From assembly GCA_002733765.1 (NCBI GenBank), contig NVWU01000017.1, forward strand, positions 1 through 64,000: a DNA stretch of 64,000 nt, given 5' to 3'. The translations under genes and the position numbers were made by a program. Of this stretch, positions 28,006-38,109 are shown in pieces; position 1 is the stretch's first letter, and the number at the start of each line of letters is the position of its first letter. The notes beneath the pieces are model-generated. The model was given only the letters and a program-made list of their open reading frames with translations, did not search any database and was not told the DNA's origin. This DNA is from Colwellia sp. Lineage in GTDB: Bacteria; Pseudomonadota; Gammaproteobacteria; Enterobacterales; Alteromonadaceae.

Positions 28006-29838
28006 TTATTTAGTCTCCTCATCTAACATATCAACAAACTTCAGATGGAAGCCCCCCACTATTTGAGCATCAGTAAAAGAAACAACATTCTTGTGCCATA
28101 AAAATATGTTTTCACGAGACAGTCCACTAATAGTCACACAATCATCAATAACCATATTATTCATCTCCCGATAAAGCTGAGTACGTTCTGTTGATGGTTG
28201 CATGGTAGAGGTTTGTTCATACAATCGATTATATTCAGGGTTATTATAATTAGAACTATTAGAGCCTGGGGCTCCAAAAGGACCATAAAAGAGTTGTAAT
28301 GTATTTTGGGCATCAGGATAATCAAGCCCCCATCCCATGCCAAAGATCATAATTTTTGCTTGCTTAACCGCTTTATTAAAATCGCCAAAACTAGCATAAG
28401 AATCAAAAATAACCTTTTCCTCTGGATAGCCTATATCCTTCATCCATCCTCTAAACTGTTCATACATTTGTCTGGTGGCAACAGATGCTACCCCACCATA
28501 GACTAAACTCGGTACATTATCTGTCGTCCAACCACCTTCTAACATAAGGCGCTTTGCTTCATCTAAGTTGCGCAAAGTAGAACTATTTGAAAGTTCAGGG
28601 TCGTATTCTGGAACAACGGGTGGAATAATGCCTGGAAATGTGACGGCTATGCCAGAATAAAATACATCATTTCTTTCTTTCCAGTCAAATGCTGAGCGTA
28701 TAGCACATCTCAGTAATTTATTACGTTTGTCTCTAACGGGATCATCGTTGTATCCGATCAAAGGGTCACGCATGTTAAAATCTGTATGAACAAAACCTGT
28801 TTCAGTGGTATTAAACATATGATATTTTTCTGCCATTTCTGGTGTTAAGATCGGCTTAGGTTGCTTCTGACTAAGAATTTTTTCTACTTGCTCTACGGGT
28901 ACCCCGGTAAAATTTATTTCATTACCTTTATTGAATGATGCCCATTTTGAAGCACTTTCTTTGATAAAATCTATTTTCAGTGCATCAACTAATGGCGGTG
29001 ATTTTCCGGCAATTTTATCAATACCATATTTTTTATGCAGTATAGGATCATAGCCTTCAAATTCGAGGTCGATAGGCTCTTCTCGATATTTTATATTTCG
29101 AATCATCAACGCATAGTTTGATGATTCATAGCGAAGCATTTTAAAGGGGCCAGAGCCAACAGGATGCACAGATAATTCACGACCATAATGTTTAACCGCT
29201 TCATGTGGTACAAAGGCTGAAAACCCCTGAGCAAAAGTGTGTATTAATTGCGGGTAAGGTGCAATTAAAGTAATTTTAATAGTGTGTGAATCTAATGTTT
29301 TTAGACCTGCTATAACATCACTATAGTTTGAGCCCGCCTCTTTCCATTCGTTGAGTCCAACAATCTTACCATCCCAAAGCCAAGACCCTTGAGAACGATT
29401 AACAACATCAAAATGTCGTTTAATGGAATAAATAAGATCTTCTGCGATAACTTCTCGACCTATTCCATTTGGGAAAGCTGGGCTGTCAGCATAAAAAACA
29501 CCTTTTTTAATTTTAATGATATAGGTCAGGCCATCCTCAGATACTTCTGGCATGGCTACCGCAAGATTGGGCACTATTTCATAAGGACGAGCAAGATACT
29601 TATATCGGAATAAGGTGTCGTAAATATTTATCACAATATAATTTGCATATAATGTGGCTGAATTAAGAGGATCTAAACTACTCGGCGCACCGCCAAGTGA
29701 GTGACGGTATATCTTTGCCGGACCTTTTAAGTAGCCTTCTAGCGCTTTATCAATATCTATTGCCGCATTACAACCGGCGAGAGACATGACTACTATCAGT
29801 TGTAATAACCCATTCAACCATTTGGAATTTTGAAGCAA
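28006..29838 (-). CDS. Extracellular solute-binding lipoprotein, family 5 (peptide/nickel type)
   Basis: A 610-residue SBP_bac_5 protein. The signal sequence ends in the lipobox LAGC (Cys 23), so it should be lipid-anchored at the membrane and deliver ligand to the DppBC-like permeases. The N-terminal HSLGGAPSSLDPLN and later GSGPFKML are family signatures. It is longer than E. coli DppA or OppA (about 530), with an extra loop at roughly 255-345. The ligand, probably peptides, cannot be fixed. The start is uncertain: TTG 29838 has AAGGTG 6 nt upstream, while the in-frame GTG at 29847 lies inside that site. It is the first gene of the operon. Confidence 0.88.
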   Translation of the reverse strand: MLQNSKWLNGLLQLIVVMSLAGCNAAIDIDKALEGYLKGPAKIYRHSLGGAPSSLDPLNSATLYANYIVINIYDTLFRYKYLARPYEIVPNLAVAMPEVSEDGLTYIIKIKKGVFYADSPAFPNGIGREVIAEDLIYSIKRHFDVVNRSQGSWLWDGKIVGLNEWKEAGSNYSDVIAGLKTLDSHTIKITLIAPYPQLIHTFAQGFSAFVPHEAVKHYGRELSVHPVGSGPFKMLRYESSNYALMIRNIKYREEPIDLEFEGYDPILHKKYGIDKIAGKSPPLVDALKIDFIKESASKWASFNKGNEINFTGVPVEQVEKILSQKQPKPILTPEMAEKYHMFNTTETGFVHTDFNMRDPLIGYNDDPVRDKRNKLLRCAIRSAFDWKERNDVFYSGIAVTFPGIIPPVVPEYDPELSNSSTLRNLDEAKRLMLEGGWTTDNVPSLVYGGVASVATRQMYEQFRGWMKDIGYPEEKVIFDSYASFGDFNKAVKQAKIMIFGMGWGLDYPDAQNTLQLFYGPFGAPGSNSSNYNNPEYNRLYEQTSTMQPSTERTQLYREMNNMVIDDCVTISGLSRENIFLWHKNVVSFTDAQIVGGFHLKFVDMLDEETK

Positions 29839-30281
29839 AACATTCACCTTAAATTGATTTGTAACGATTTTTTATTCTTAGCAACCAACAAAATAACCAA
29901 CGTCCTGACGTTAAATAGATTACATTAAACTAGACCTAACACAACAGTAAAATTAATAGAATAAATCATGTTTCTGCATAATTCTCAGGGGTGGATTAGA
30001 CTTAAAGTAGAAACTGTCTATTTGAGCGATAAGTGTTAATACTGTAGGAGTTTAATTTTTCTGATGCGATAGATCTTCATACAGACGAGTTACAGCTAAC
30101 TTGCCCGTCGACTGCGCGACTTTTTGGTAAAAGTTATTATCAAAAAATACATATTTTCATCTATGTGGCATGTCTGCTATCAAAAAAGGGTTAACGTAAT
30201 GTGGTTATTTTGTCATATCCACTCTAGATCATTCGTGACCATTTTTCACAGCCACTTATTATCACGCACGAGTAGATTAAT
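29839..30281. other. Intergenic region between the importer operon and orn
   Basis: This region should contain the importer promoter (minus strand) and the 3' end of the orn transcript. The one structure noted is a 48-bp segment at 30134-30181 that resembles 37964-38011. No ORF or clear terminator was seen. Confidence 0.4.
30134..30181 (+). repeat. Diverged dispersed repeat, copy A
   Basis: By eye, 37 of 48 positions match copy B at 37964-38011, starting with TTATTATCAAAA and ending with GCTATC in both. Some similarity (CTG..CGA.TT.TTGG.AAA) extends about 25 bp upstream in each copy. The origin is unknown; copy B lies beside an IS91 remnant, so a decayed transposon end is possible. Confidence 0.4.
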
Positions 30282-30827
30282 CTAGATTTTAAAAAAGTGC
30301 TCTTGATACACTTTGAGCTCAGCGATAGATTCACGAATATCGTCTAAGGCTAAATGAGCGCCTGTTTTAACCACTTTGTCTAACACTGCGGGTTTCCATC
30401 TGCGCGCAAGCTCTTTTACCGTACTGACGTCTAAATTACGATAATGAAAACAGTCCTCAAAATCTGACATATATTTATTAATAAAACGCCTATCTTGTCC
30501 AATGCTATTACCACACATGGGTGATTTACCCTTTGGCACATATTGTTCAACAAATGTTATCGTTTGTGCAGTCGCTTCTGCTAAGCTCACTTCGCTGTCT
30601 CGACAACGTTGCGTTAAACCTGATTGACCATGATGTTCAATACACCATTCGCTCATATTATCGAGCACTTTGTCTGATTGGCTAATAGCAAAAACAGGTC
30701 CTTGTGCTAAAATATTTAACTGACTATCAGTAATAATAGTGGCAATTTCTAGTATTACATCTATCTCAGGCTCTAGCCCGGTCATTTCTAAATCAAGCCA
30801 AATTAAATTGGTGTCGTTACATGTCAT
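30282..30827 (-). CDS. orn: Oligoribonuclease Orn
   Basis: A 181-residue 3'-5' exoribonuclease that degrades dinucleotides, including pGpG from c-di-GMP turnover; usually essential in gammaproteobacteria. It belongs to the DEDDh family: WLDLEMTGL carries the first D and E, and the later Asp and the His-x4-Asp ([10 protein letters not shown]) are present near the C-terminus. The start at 30827 has AAGGA 7 nt upstream and gives [10 protein letters not shown]; an upstream GTG/ATG reading adds six residues. It is divergent from rsgA, as in E. coli. Confidence 0.95.
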   Translation of the reverse strand: MTCNDTNLIWLDLEMTGLEPEIDVILEIATIITDSQLNILAQGPVFAISQSDKVLDNMSEWCIEHHGQSGLTQRCRDSEVSLAEATAQTITFVEQYVPKGKSPMCGNSIGQDRRFINKYMSDFEDCFHYRNLDVSTVKELARRWKPAVLDKVVKTGAHLALDDIRESIAELKVYQEHFFKI

Positions 30828-30971
30828 AAGTGTTCCTTGTACCAAGTTTGTTAAGTTTTAGCCTTGGTATTAATAAATTGCACAAGCAATAGATGGTAAT
30901 ATAAGTATAATAGCTGACAAATAACTAGGATTAAATAAAATGATCAACCTTATCTGGTTACAACAATAATA

Positions 30972-32012
30972 ATGGCTAAGAAAAAACTGACCCATGGTCA
31001 ACAGCGTCGTATTAAAGCAAATCACGACAAAAAATTACGTGTCAAAGTAGATAAAGTACAATGGCAAGATGATGACTTGGGCATGGCACAAAATGGCATC
31101 GTCATTAGTCGCTTTGGTCAACATGCTGATGTAGAAAGTGCTGATGGTATAATATATCGCTGTAATTTACGTCGCTCTATTCGCTCATTAGTTTGTGGTG
31201 ACAAGGTACTTTGGCGCTTAGGTAAAGAAACACAGCACAGTATTCGCGGTATTATTGAAGCAGTGCACGAACGTGATTCGGTACTAAGCCGTCCTGATGT
31301 ATACGATGGCGTGAAACCCATTGCCGCTAATATTAGTCAAATATTAATAGTTTCTTCATTATTGCCCGCCTTTAATGGTGACATAATCGATCGCTACCTA
31401 GTTGCCGCAGAACAAACAGGTATTACGCCTATTATCGTGTTAAATAAAACTGATTTACTTGATGAGCTAAGCCAAGCAGAGCAAGGTGAGATTGAGCAGC
31501 AATTACAAATTTATCGAGAGATTGGCTACCAAGTACTTTATGCTAGCAGCAAAACAAATGCGGGTATTAGTGAAATAAAAGCTCAGCTAAATCAACATAT
31601 CAGTATTTTTGTTGGTCAATCTGGTGTTGGTAAATCAACCTTAGTCAACGCTTTGATGCCTGAGTTGGGCGTGGTTACTAAAGAGGTATCACAAAATTCC
31701 GGTTTAGGACAGCATACAACTACCGTTGCTAGGCTGTATCATTTTAATGACGGTGGTGATTTAATTGACTCTCCCGGCATTCGAGAATTTGGCTTGTGGC
31801 ACTTATCACCTGAACAAGTTTTTAATGGTTTTAAAGAATTTGAAGACTTTATCGGTCTATGTAAATTTAGAGACTGTAAACACATCAACGACCCTGGTTG
31901 TGCATTAACCGGTGCGAATGAGCAACAAATTAATCCTAAGCGACTAGCAAGCTTTCAACGAATTTTAGCCAGTTTAGGCGAAAACAAATTAACTTCACGA
32001 TTTAATGACTAA
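30972..32012 (+). CDS. rsgA: Small-subunit biogenesis GTPase RsgA
   Basis: A circularly permuted GTPase that checks late maturation of the 30S subunit. Its 346 residues begin with a basic tail ([21 protein letters not shown], here only partly conserved with other species). An OB fold (about 35-105) follows, then G4 NKTD before the P-loop [10 protein letters not shown] (about 216-225), then G3 [11 protein letters not shown] zinc site of Cys and His residues ([14 protein letters not shown]) ends the protein. psd starts 26 nt downstream and is probably in the same transcript, as in E. coli. Confidence 0.96.
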   Translation: MAKKKLTHGQQRRIKANHDKKLRVKVDKVQWQDDDLGMAQNGIVISRFGQHADVESADGIIYRCNLRRSIRSLVCGDKVLWRLGKETQHSIRGIIEAVHERDSVLSRPDVYDGVKPIAANISQILIVSSLLPAFNGDIIDRYLVAAEQTGITPIIVLNKTDLLDELSQAEQGEIEQQLQIYREIGYQVLYASSKTNAGISEIKAQLNQHISIFVGQSGVGKSTLVNALMPELGVVTKEVSQNSGLGQHTTTVARLYHFNDGGDLIDSPGIREFGLWHLSPEQVFNGFKEFEDFIGLCKFRDCKHINDPGCALTGANEQQINPKRLASFQRILASLGENKLTSRFND

Positions 32013-32038
32013 TCGATTGATAAATTAAAGGAAAAAAA

Positions 32039-32977
32039 GTGTCTTCAGAAAACATACCTTCAAATATGCCTTCAAACCCATTACCTGTAAAAAACACAAT
32101 CGGTGACAAAATTAAAATTGCATTACAATATGCGATGCCAAAACATGCAATTTCACGTTTAGTGGGTAAACTAGCCGCAGCTAAAATGGGCTGGCTAACC
32201 ACTAAATTGATTGATGTTTTTATCAACGCTTATGGTATTAATATGGGCGAGGCTAAACTTAAGAAAGCCAGTGATTTCGAAACTTTTAATGATTTTTTTA
32301 CACGAGAATTAGAGAGTGGCGCTCGTACCATTGATCCCGATAGCGATTCTTTATGTTACCCCGTCGATGGTGCAATATCACAACAAGGGGATATTGTTGA
32401 AGGTAAACTGATTCAAGCGAAAGGCTTTAATTACAGCCTAACCTCTTTATTAGGCGGCGACTCTAGAACGGCAGCCCCTTTTCAAAAAGGTAAGTTTTCT
32501 TGCATCTATTTAGCACCAAAAGATTATCATAGAATTCATATGCCAATGGCAGCAACACTACGTGAAATGATTTACATACCAGGAGAGCTATTTTCCGTTA
32601 ACCCATTAACGGCCAACAATGTCCCTAATTTATTTGCGCGTAACGAACGCGTAGTCACTATTTTTGATACTGAACATGGCGCGTTAGCCATGGTGCTTGT
32701 TGGTGCAACCATTGTCGCCAGTATTGAAACTACTTGGGCAGGCACTATTACCCCACCAGTAGGGTCTGATATTTTCCGATGGCAATACCCTGCAAAAGGT
32801 GTTGATGCGATCACTTTTGAAAAAGGTGATGAAATGGGTCGGTTTAAGTTAGGTTCTACCGTTGTAAGTGCTTTTGCACCTAATATGGTTGAATTCGCTC
32901 CTGAAGCTGGCCCACAAACCGTTACACGTTTGGGTGAGTTATATGCAAACCTAATACTAGCTAATAATGAAAAATAA
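32039..32977 (+). CDS. psd: Phosphatidylserine decarboxylase proenzyme
   Basis: Makes phosphatidylethanolamine from phosphatidylserine at the inner membrane. The 312-residue proenzyme contains the LGST self-cleavage motif (about 271-274). Ser273 becomes the pyruvoyl group of the small alpha chain, and the part before it forms the beta chain. The catalytic DYHRIHMP segment and the conserved [11 protein letters not shown] are also present. Translation starts with GTG at 32039, preceded by AAAGGA. It follows rsgA closely; the BlaI-type regulator downstream has its own promoter region. Confidence 0.96.
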   Translation: MSSENIPSNMPSNPLPVKNTIGDKIKIALQYAMPKHAISRLVGKLAAAKMGWLTTKLIDVFINAYGINMGEAKLKKASDFETFNDFFTRELESGARTIDPDSDSLCYPVDGAISQQGDIVEGKLIQAKGFNYSLTSLLGGDSRTAAPFQKGKFSCIYLAPKDYHRIHMPMAATLREMIYIPGELFSVNPLTANNVPNLFARNERVVTIFDTEHGALAMVLVGATIVASIETTWAGTITPPVGSDIFRWQYPAKGVDAITFEKGDEMGRFKLGSTVVSAFAPNMVEFAPEAGPQTVTRLGELYANLILANNEK

Positions 32978-33022
32978 AAAGTTGCTCATTAATTCAACAC
33001 AAGATAGGATGGCTATATAACG

Positions 33023-33042
33023 ATTACGATTATATTCGTAAT
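33023..33042. promoter_or_regulatory. Candidate operator of the BlaI-type repressor
   Basis: ATTACGA and TCGTAAT form a perfect 7-bp dyad with a 6-bp TTATAT spacer, 41 bp before the start of the BlaI-like gene. BlaI/MecI repressors bind AT-rich dyads in their own promoter, so autoregulation fits. No promoter hexamers were assigned with certainty. Confidence 0.5.
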
Positions 33043-33082
33043 TTATACCAAGTGATTAATATTCCATTAAAGGACAAAAAAC

Positions 33083-33463
33083 ATGGCGCGCGATAAATCA
33101 GTAGTAAAGCCAACAGAAGCGGAATTAACTTTACTCAATATCCTTTGGCAGATGGGTCCAGCTACCGTTAGACAAATACATGATACTGTTAGTACTACCC
33201 AAAAAACTGGCTATACTACTGTCTTAAAAATATTACAAATAATGCATGAAAAATCACTGGTTATTCGCGACGAAACTAATCGCGCTCATGTCTATGCCGC
33301 CGCTAATAGTGAGATGCATACTCAATCATCTTTGATTAAAGATTTGATCAGTAAAGCATTTGGTGGCTCAACATCAAAATTAGTGATGCGCGCTATTGAT
33401 GAGTCAACTTCTGCTGAAGAAATTGATGATATCCGTCAATTACTCAATTCTTTAGACAAATAA
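33083..33463 (+). CDS. BlaI/MecI-family transcriptional repressor
   Basis: A 126-residue penicillinase-repressor family protein. The winged helix covers about 10-80, with ELTLLNILWQMGPATVRQIH and the recognition region TGYTTVLKILQIMHEK. The C-terminal dimerization helix region (85-125) follows. In staphylococci the partner BlaR1/MecR1 signals cleavage of such repressors. Here the gene is 17 nt before an M56 peptidase gene, so the same logic is likely. No beta-lactamase gene is nearby, so the regulated genes are unknown. AAAGGA lies 10 nt before the ATG. Confidence 0.9.
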   Translation: MARDKSVVKPTEAELTLLNILWQMGPATVRQIHDTVSTTQKTGYTTVLKILQIMHEKSLVIRDETNRAHVYAAANSEMHTQSSLIKDLISKAFGGSTSKLVMRAIDESTSAEEIDDIRQLLNSLDK

Positions 33464-33480
33464 TTTTTTAAAAATTATCA

Positions 33481-35517
33481 ATGTTAACCCTTTTATCGAC
33501 TAATCCAGTGTTAACCAGTTTATCACTAACTTTATTGCACTTCCTATGGCAAGGGTTTTTAGTGGCTGCGGTATTGAAGTCTATATTGCTTATTTGCAAC
33601 AATCATAAACCTCAACTGCGCTATGCACTGTCAGCGTTGGCAATGTCGGTTAACTTGTTATTACCCATAGTTACTTTTGCGATTATCTATCAGACGGAAA
33701 GCTCGCCCGTTAATACAATAGCTAACTCATTAGCGTTAAGTGAATTTATACAAGAGTTAAAACAGCCTGATGCCTTTTTTAGTTATAACGAGTTAACGGC
33801 ATTACTGCCTTCCTTGTTACCTTATATTGCCATTTTATGGTTAGCAACAATTAGCCTACTAGCTGGAAAGTTATTATTAGAAATTTATAATGTTAATAAT
33901 TTGCCACAACAAAACACTGTGGCACCAAGTGAAAAACTACAAGCTCGATTTAATGAGTTAGCGAAACAAATTAAACTAACTATCACACCTCGATTATTAA
34001 TTTCAGCAAAAATTAAAGTCCCTATGGCCATTGGCTGGCTTAAACCTGTGGTTTTATTACCGGCTAACATGGTAAGTGGCTTAAGTAACCTACAATTAGA
34101 AATGCTGCTTCTACATGAGTTAGCTCATATTCGCCGTCATGATTACTTAGTTAACTTTTTTCAAACATTAGTGGAAATATTATTGTTCTTCCACCCAGCT
34201 GTACACTGGGTATCTATGCAAATGCGTAATGAACGTGAATATTGCAGCGATGATATTGCTGTGCAACATTGTGGTGATGCCGTTGGCTATGCTCATACTT
34301 TAGCGGATACCGCATTTTTATGTACAAAAGCTCATCATCATACCATTCCTGATCTGGCAATGGCCGCGTCTGGTGGTGATTTAAAACAACGCGTAGTTCG
34401 TTTAGTTGATCATCACTGTGCGCCCAAAAACAACATCAGTAAGTGGTTTGCCAGTGCCACTATCGTGTTTTCAGTATTACTGCTATCAAGCAAGCAGCTA
34501 TTGACCATGCCATTGCTTGACGTTTGGTATAGTGAAAAACCATCACAGCATTCAAACATGACTGAACAAGCAGAAAAAAATAATAGTCAAATAAGTAGTA
34601 ATACATTATCAAAATATTCTATTGCTCAACAGTTATTAACTCCCCAAAGTAAGCCAAATTTAGCCCATACTCTTGACTTAAAAACCCCGCAAGAATCGCA
34701 AGCAATATTAATCCAAAAGCAGCAAAAAAATAGTCAAACGCATACAGCAGCAGTGATAGAAGAACCATTAACGATTACCACTCAACAACAAGTGAACACC
34801 ACTAACGCTACATCATTAATTATCCCGTTAGATAATTCACTTGTAACAACAAATCAAGCTAATCAACTTAGTAAAGAATCGACTCCCCTTGATGCGGCAA
34901 GGGTTGAGCCAGTATTTAAACGTAGTAACTCTCATAGTCAATCATTATTAGTAGCCGCGACCCCATACCAACCAAAAAATGCAATATTGGCGATTACACC
35001 TCTAACGCAAACACTGAAAGCTAAAAAAATTAACATTAGAAAAATCACCACTCCAAGTAAAAATTCAGATATTTCGCTGTTAACTAGCACATCTAGCAAC
35101 AACAGCAAAAAAAACATCTTAGCCTTTACTGATAGTAAAAAAAATATAAGTACAAAATTTGTTGATCATATTTCAAGACAAAAAGAAGAATGGGTTCAAC
35201 CTATTGCCATAACAAACAAATCAATTATCCCCATAGCACCTATTTGGCATAGTGCAGAACAAGTAAAATCAGTTGTTCCTATTTACCCTCGCGTGGCAAA
35301 GCGTAAAGGGATTGAAATAGAAATAAAAGTTAACTTTACTATTGATGTTGATGGTCAGATCAAAGATATCAAATTTGCTCAACACAATAGAATTAATTAC
35401 TTCAAAAAATCAATACGAACAGCGATAAAAAAATGGCGGTTTTTACCTGCTAAAGTTAATGAAAAACCCGTAGAAAGCCAAATGGCTAAAGTCTTTTCTT
35501 TTAGCTTAGAAAGCTAA
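33481..35517 (+). CDS. BlaR1/MecR1-like M56 metallopeptidase with a TonB-type C-terminus
   Basis: A 678-residue membrane protein. Helices occur at about 12-32, 38-60, 100-125 and 322-340. The M56 zinc motif HELAHIRRHD is at 212-221, with a downstream glutamate region (NEREYCSDDIA) as third ligand. A long low-complexity linker rich in Gln, Asn, Ser and Thr (about 355-590) would cross the periplasm. It ends in a TonB C-terminal-like domain (about 595-678), recognizable by VVPIYPRVAKRKGIE and KKWRFLPAKVNEKPV. There is no penicillin-binding sensor domain as in BlaR1. It probably cleaves the upstream BlaI-like repressor, or controls it by another envelope signal. Confidence 0.82.
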   Translation: MLTLLSTNPVLTSLSLTLLHFLWQGFLVAAVLKSILLICNNHKPQLRYALSALAMSVNLLLPIVTFAIIYQTESSPVNTIANSLALSEFIQELKQPDAFFSYNELTALLPSLLPYIAILWLATISLLAGKLLLEIYNVNNLPQQNTVAPSEKLQARFNELAKQIKLTITPRLLISAKIKVPMAIGWLKPVVLLPANMVSGLSNLQLEMLLLHELAHIRRHDYLVNFFQTLVEILLFFHPAVHWVSMQMRNEREYCSDDIAVQHCGDAVGYAHTLADTAFLCTKAHHHTIPDLAMAASGGDLKQRVVRLVDHHCAPKNNISKWFASATIVFSVLLLSSKQLLTMPLLDVWYSEKPSQHSNMTEQAEKNNSQISSNTLSKYSIAQQLLTPQSKPNLAHTLDLKTPQESQAILIQKQQKNSQTHTAAVIEEPLTITTQQQVNTTNATSLIIPLDNSLVTTNQANQLSKESTPLDAARVEPVFKRSNSHSQSLLVAATPYQPKNAILAITPLTQTLKAKKINIRKITTPSKNSDISLLTSTSSNNSKKNILAFTDSKKNISTKFVDHISRQKEEWVQPIAITNKSIIPIAPIWHSAEQVKSVVPIYPRVAKRKGIEIEIKVNFTIDVDGQIKDIKFAQHNRINYFKKSIRTAIKKWRFLPAKVNEKPVESQMAKVFSFSLES

Positions 35518-35907
35518 AGTTTCTTCATTTATAATTGCTCTCTTCAATCACATTAGCTGACATTAGCGGATATTTATATCTCTCACCCCTCTGTAAGTTA
35601 CGGTTATAACGTAATACTAACTTCAGCCAAACAAAAAATTAAGCAGTGAATAAAAATAAATTCGAATTATATTCGATATTCACAAAGTCCATTAGTTGAA
35701 AGGAATATTTAGCGGGCCAAATTTTTTTGAGCGAAGCAAAACAACACCTGTATTGTGTCGCACTCCAACATTGACACCGGGATCCACTACCACTGAGTCA
35801 TGTCTTCATCATAAACATTTGTTTTACATTTATATTTACTCAGTAAATGCTTTACTTAATCTAGAGTGACCGAACAAAAAGTCAAACTGCTGTTCGGCCT
35901 ATTCAGT
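35518..35907. other. Intergenic region after the M56 gene
   Basis: Non-coding by inspection. It holds a TCGAAT-TAT-ATTCGA palindrome near 35660-35676 and a CCGAACA/TGTTCGG inverted repeat (35870-35897) without a T-tract, just past the alcohol dehydrogenase stop codon. Otherwise I see nothing in it. Confidence 0.4.
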
Positions 35908-37056
35908 TTACATAGCTGCAAGGTACATCTGGCAAATTTCTTCGTGACTTGCTTGTTTAGGATTAGTTAAACCACACACATCTTTTAAGGCATTGTCAGC
36001 CAATAATGAAATATCATCAGCTTTAACACCTAACGTTTCTAATCCCGCCGGAATACCTACTTTTAGCGATAATTTTTCAATAGCACTGATGGCAGCATTT
36101 GCACCTTGCTCTGCTGACATAGCAAGTACATCAACGCCCATACTCTTGGCAATATCTTTTAATCTTTCTGGGCATACTTGTGCGTTATAACGTTGTACAT
36201 GCGGTAATAATACAGCATTACAAACGCCATGAGGTAAGTCATAAAAACCGCCTAGTTGGTGAGCCATGGCGTGAACATAACCTAAAGAGGCATTGTTAAA
36301 TGCCATACCAGCCATAAATTGGGCATAAGCCATTTGCTCTCTTGCTTCAATATTTTCACCATTATCAACCGCTGTTGGCAAATTGGCCTGAATAAGTTCG
36401 ATGGCTTTTAGTGCCACGGCATCGGTAATTGGCGTGGCTGCGATAGAAACATAGGCTTCAATTGCATGAGTTAATGCATCCATACCTGTTGCAGCCGTTA
36501 ATGAGGCTGGCATACCAACCATTAGTGATGGATCATTAACCGATAATACTGGCGTAGTATGTTTATCAATAATGGCCATTTTTACATGACGTTTTTCATC
36601 AGTAATGATAGCAAAACGTGTCATTTCCGATGCGGTGCCCGCTGTTGTATTAATGGCAATTAAAGGCAGTTGTGGGCTTTTAGATTGGTCGACACCTTCA
36701 TAATCGGCAATTGCTCCCCCATTACTGGCGACTAACGCTATACCTTTGGCGCAATCATGTGGAGAGCCCCCACCTAAAGAAACAACAAAATCACAATCAT
36801 GTTGTTTGAGTATTTCTAACCCATCATTAACATTACTTATTGTTGGGTTAGGCTGTGCTTTATCAAATACGATACTGGCAATTTGCTGCTGATCGAGTAA
36901 ATCAGTGAAATTTTTTACCACGCCTATTTTATTTAAAACGCTATCACTAACAATTAATCCCTGTTTAAATCCTTGCTCTTTTATATAATTAATAGCTTCA
37001 GCTAAACTACCACTGCCCATCATGTTTATAGATGGCATATAAAATGTTGAACTCAT
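35908..37056 (-). CDS. Iron-containing alcohol dehydrogenase (YiaY/FucO-like)
   Basis: A 382-residue group III alcohol dehydrogenase. The nucleotide-binding [11 protein letters not shown] lies at about 96-106. The metal-binding region contains [10 protein letters not shown], then [20 protein letters not shown], giving the expected Asp-His-His-His iron ligands. Such enzymes reduce aldehydes or oxidize short alcohols (ethanol, 1,2-propanediol, lactaldehyde) with NAD(H); substrate cannot be assigned. The gene stands alone on the minus strand with GGAG 7 nt before the ATG. Housekeeping-like codon use contrasts with the broken DNA to its right. Confidence 0.93.
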   Translation of the reverse strand: MSSTFYMPSINMMGSGSLAEAINYIKEQGFKQGLIVSDSVLNKIGVVKNFTDLLDQQQIASIVFDKAQPNPTISNVNDGLEILKQHDCDFVVSLGGGSPHDCAKGIALVASNGGAIADYEGVDQSKSPQLPLIAINTTAGTASEMTRFAIITDEKRHVKMAIIDKHTTPVLSVNDPSLMVGMPASLTAATGMDALTHAIEAYVSIAATPITDAVALKAIELIQANLPTAVDNGENIEAREQMAYAQFMAGMAFNNASLGYVHAMAHQLGGFYDLPHGVCNAVLLPHVQRYNAQVCPERLKDIAKSMGVDVLAMSAEQGANAAISAIEKLSLKVGIPAGLETLGVKADDISLLADNALKDVCGLTNPKQASHEEICQMYLAAM

Positions 37057-37449
37057 AATATTCTCCTTTAATTAATTAATTTATACCACGCAGAATAGTT
37101 GAACAGCTTGATCTAAAACATAAGCCCATCATTAAATATATTTAAAATGACAATAAAATCACTACGTTAACTTAAGATAGTAACTGCTCATAAAGTGGTT
37201 TTTTAGTTGATGAGGCTGGCAAAAGCCGTGATACTGGAGTTGGTAGTTATCGAGATAAGCAATCATGAAGCAAAACTGGCTATTCGAATAGCGTATGGCG
37301 GATAAAAAAAAGGAAAATGGGTGACTTAACTGAATGAAACGGACAGGTATGGCTAGCCTGTCGCAGAATCTGCCTTAATAACACAGCCAAACCTCCACTA
37401 TTTTTGAGCGTGTCAATTCTTTGGTGATTGTTTACCTATTAAGGAGGAA

Positions 37450-37720
37450 AGACACTTTTTGGCGTGGCTCAATAGTCAACGCAAATGGATTGGGTCGTTT
37501 ATGCGAAACGCCCCTTTGCTGGGCCACAAGCGGTATTGGCTTATCTATCGAGATACACACATCGGGTTGCCATCTCGAATTCTCGGCTGGTTGCTATGGA
37601 TAAGGAAACGGTGACTTTCAAGTGGAAGAATTATCGCGTAAAGGAGCAGAATAGGCAGCGCACCATGACGCTGACACACGATGAGTTTATCCGGCGTTTT
37701 TACTGCATGTCTTACCAAGT
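37450..37720 (+). pseudogene. IS91-family transposase fragment, frameshifted
   Basis: The stretch DWVVYAKRPFAGP, followed by YLSRYTHRVAISNSRL and the later FKWKNYRVK...TMTLTHDEFIRRF, is diagnostic of the C-terminal part of IS91-type Y2 transposases. Upstream, RHFLAWLNSQR is in another frame and reaches the conserved part only after a shift near 37483. Downstream, LLHVLPS continues in a third frame from about 37700. The N-terminal catalytic part with its two tyrosines and the IS ends are not visible. It is a decayed remnant and cannot move. Confidence 0.8.
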
Positions 37721-37963
37721 TCAATTCCCGCGGTTTCCTCATTGTGAGCCTTTCAGACATCATCCTTTCTATGATGAGCTGCTGATAGGTTTTGTGCACT
37801 GGCTGATATCTAAAAACCTTAACGAAGTGATCGTTAGTAAAGTGAAAATTTTGCATTTTGCTATGTATCTTTAGTGGTAAAAGTTAGCGTTCTGAGATGA
37901 AACACCACAGGCAGCAATGAGCTTTTAGTTCACATAGAGGCTGAACGATTTATTGGCAAATAA

Positions 37964-38011
37964 TTATTATCAAAAGCTTAAACTTTTTATCTATGGGGAA
38001 CGTCAGCTATC
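37964..38011 (+). repeat. Diverged dispersed repeat, copy B
   Basis: Partner of 30134-30181, with the same length and the same ends (TTATTATCAAAA ... GCTATC). It lies between the IS91 remnant and the VF530 gene in non-coding DNA. Confidence 0.4.
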
Positions 38012-38109
38012 GGGAAACTGCTAGAGGAATATGATTGTTAAGCCATGTCCTTTGTAGTTCAACACATACAAAAATTTTCAAATATTAATGTCTTCGGTGT
38101 GGCATAAGT

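Noticed and set aside
35870-35897. CCGAACA/TGTTCGG as a terminator of the alcohol dehydrogenase gene
   Set aside because: The stem is short, the loop is 14 nt and there is no T-tract on the minus strand.
37421-37856. Other ORFs over the IS91 remnant on both strands
   Set aside because: Only the frame with YTHRVAISN resembles a protein family; the others are shadows of the broken transposase.
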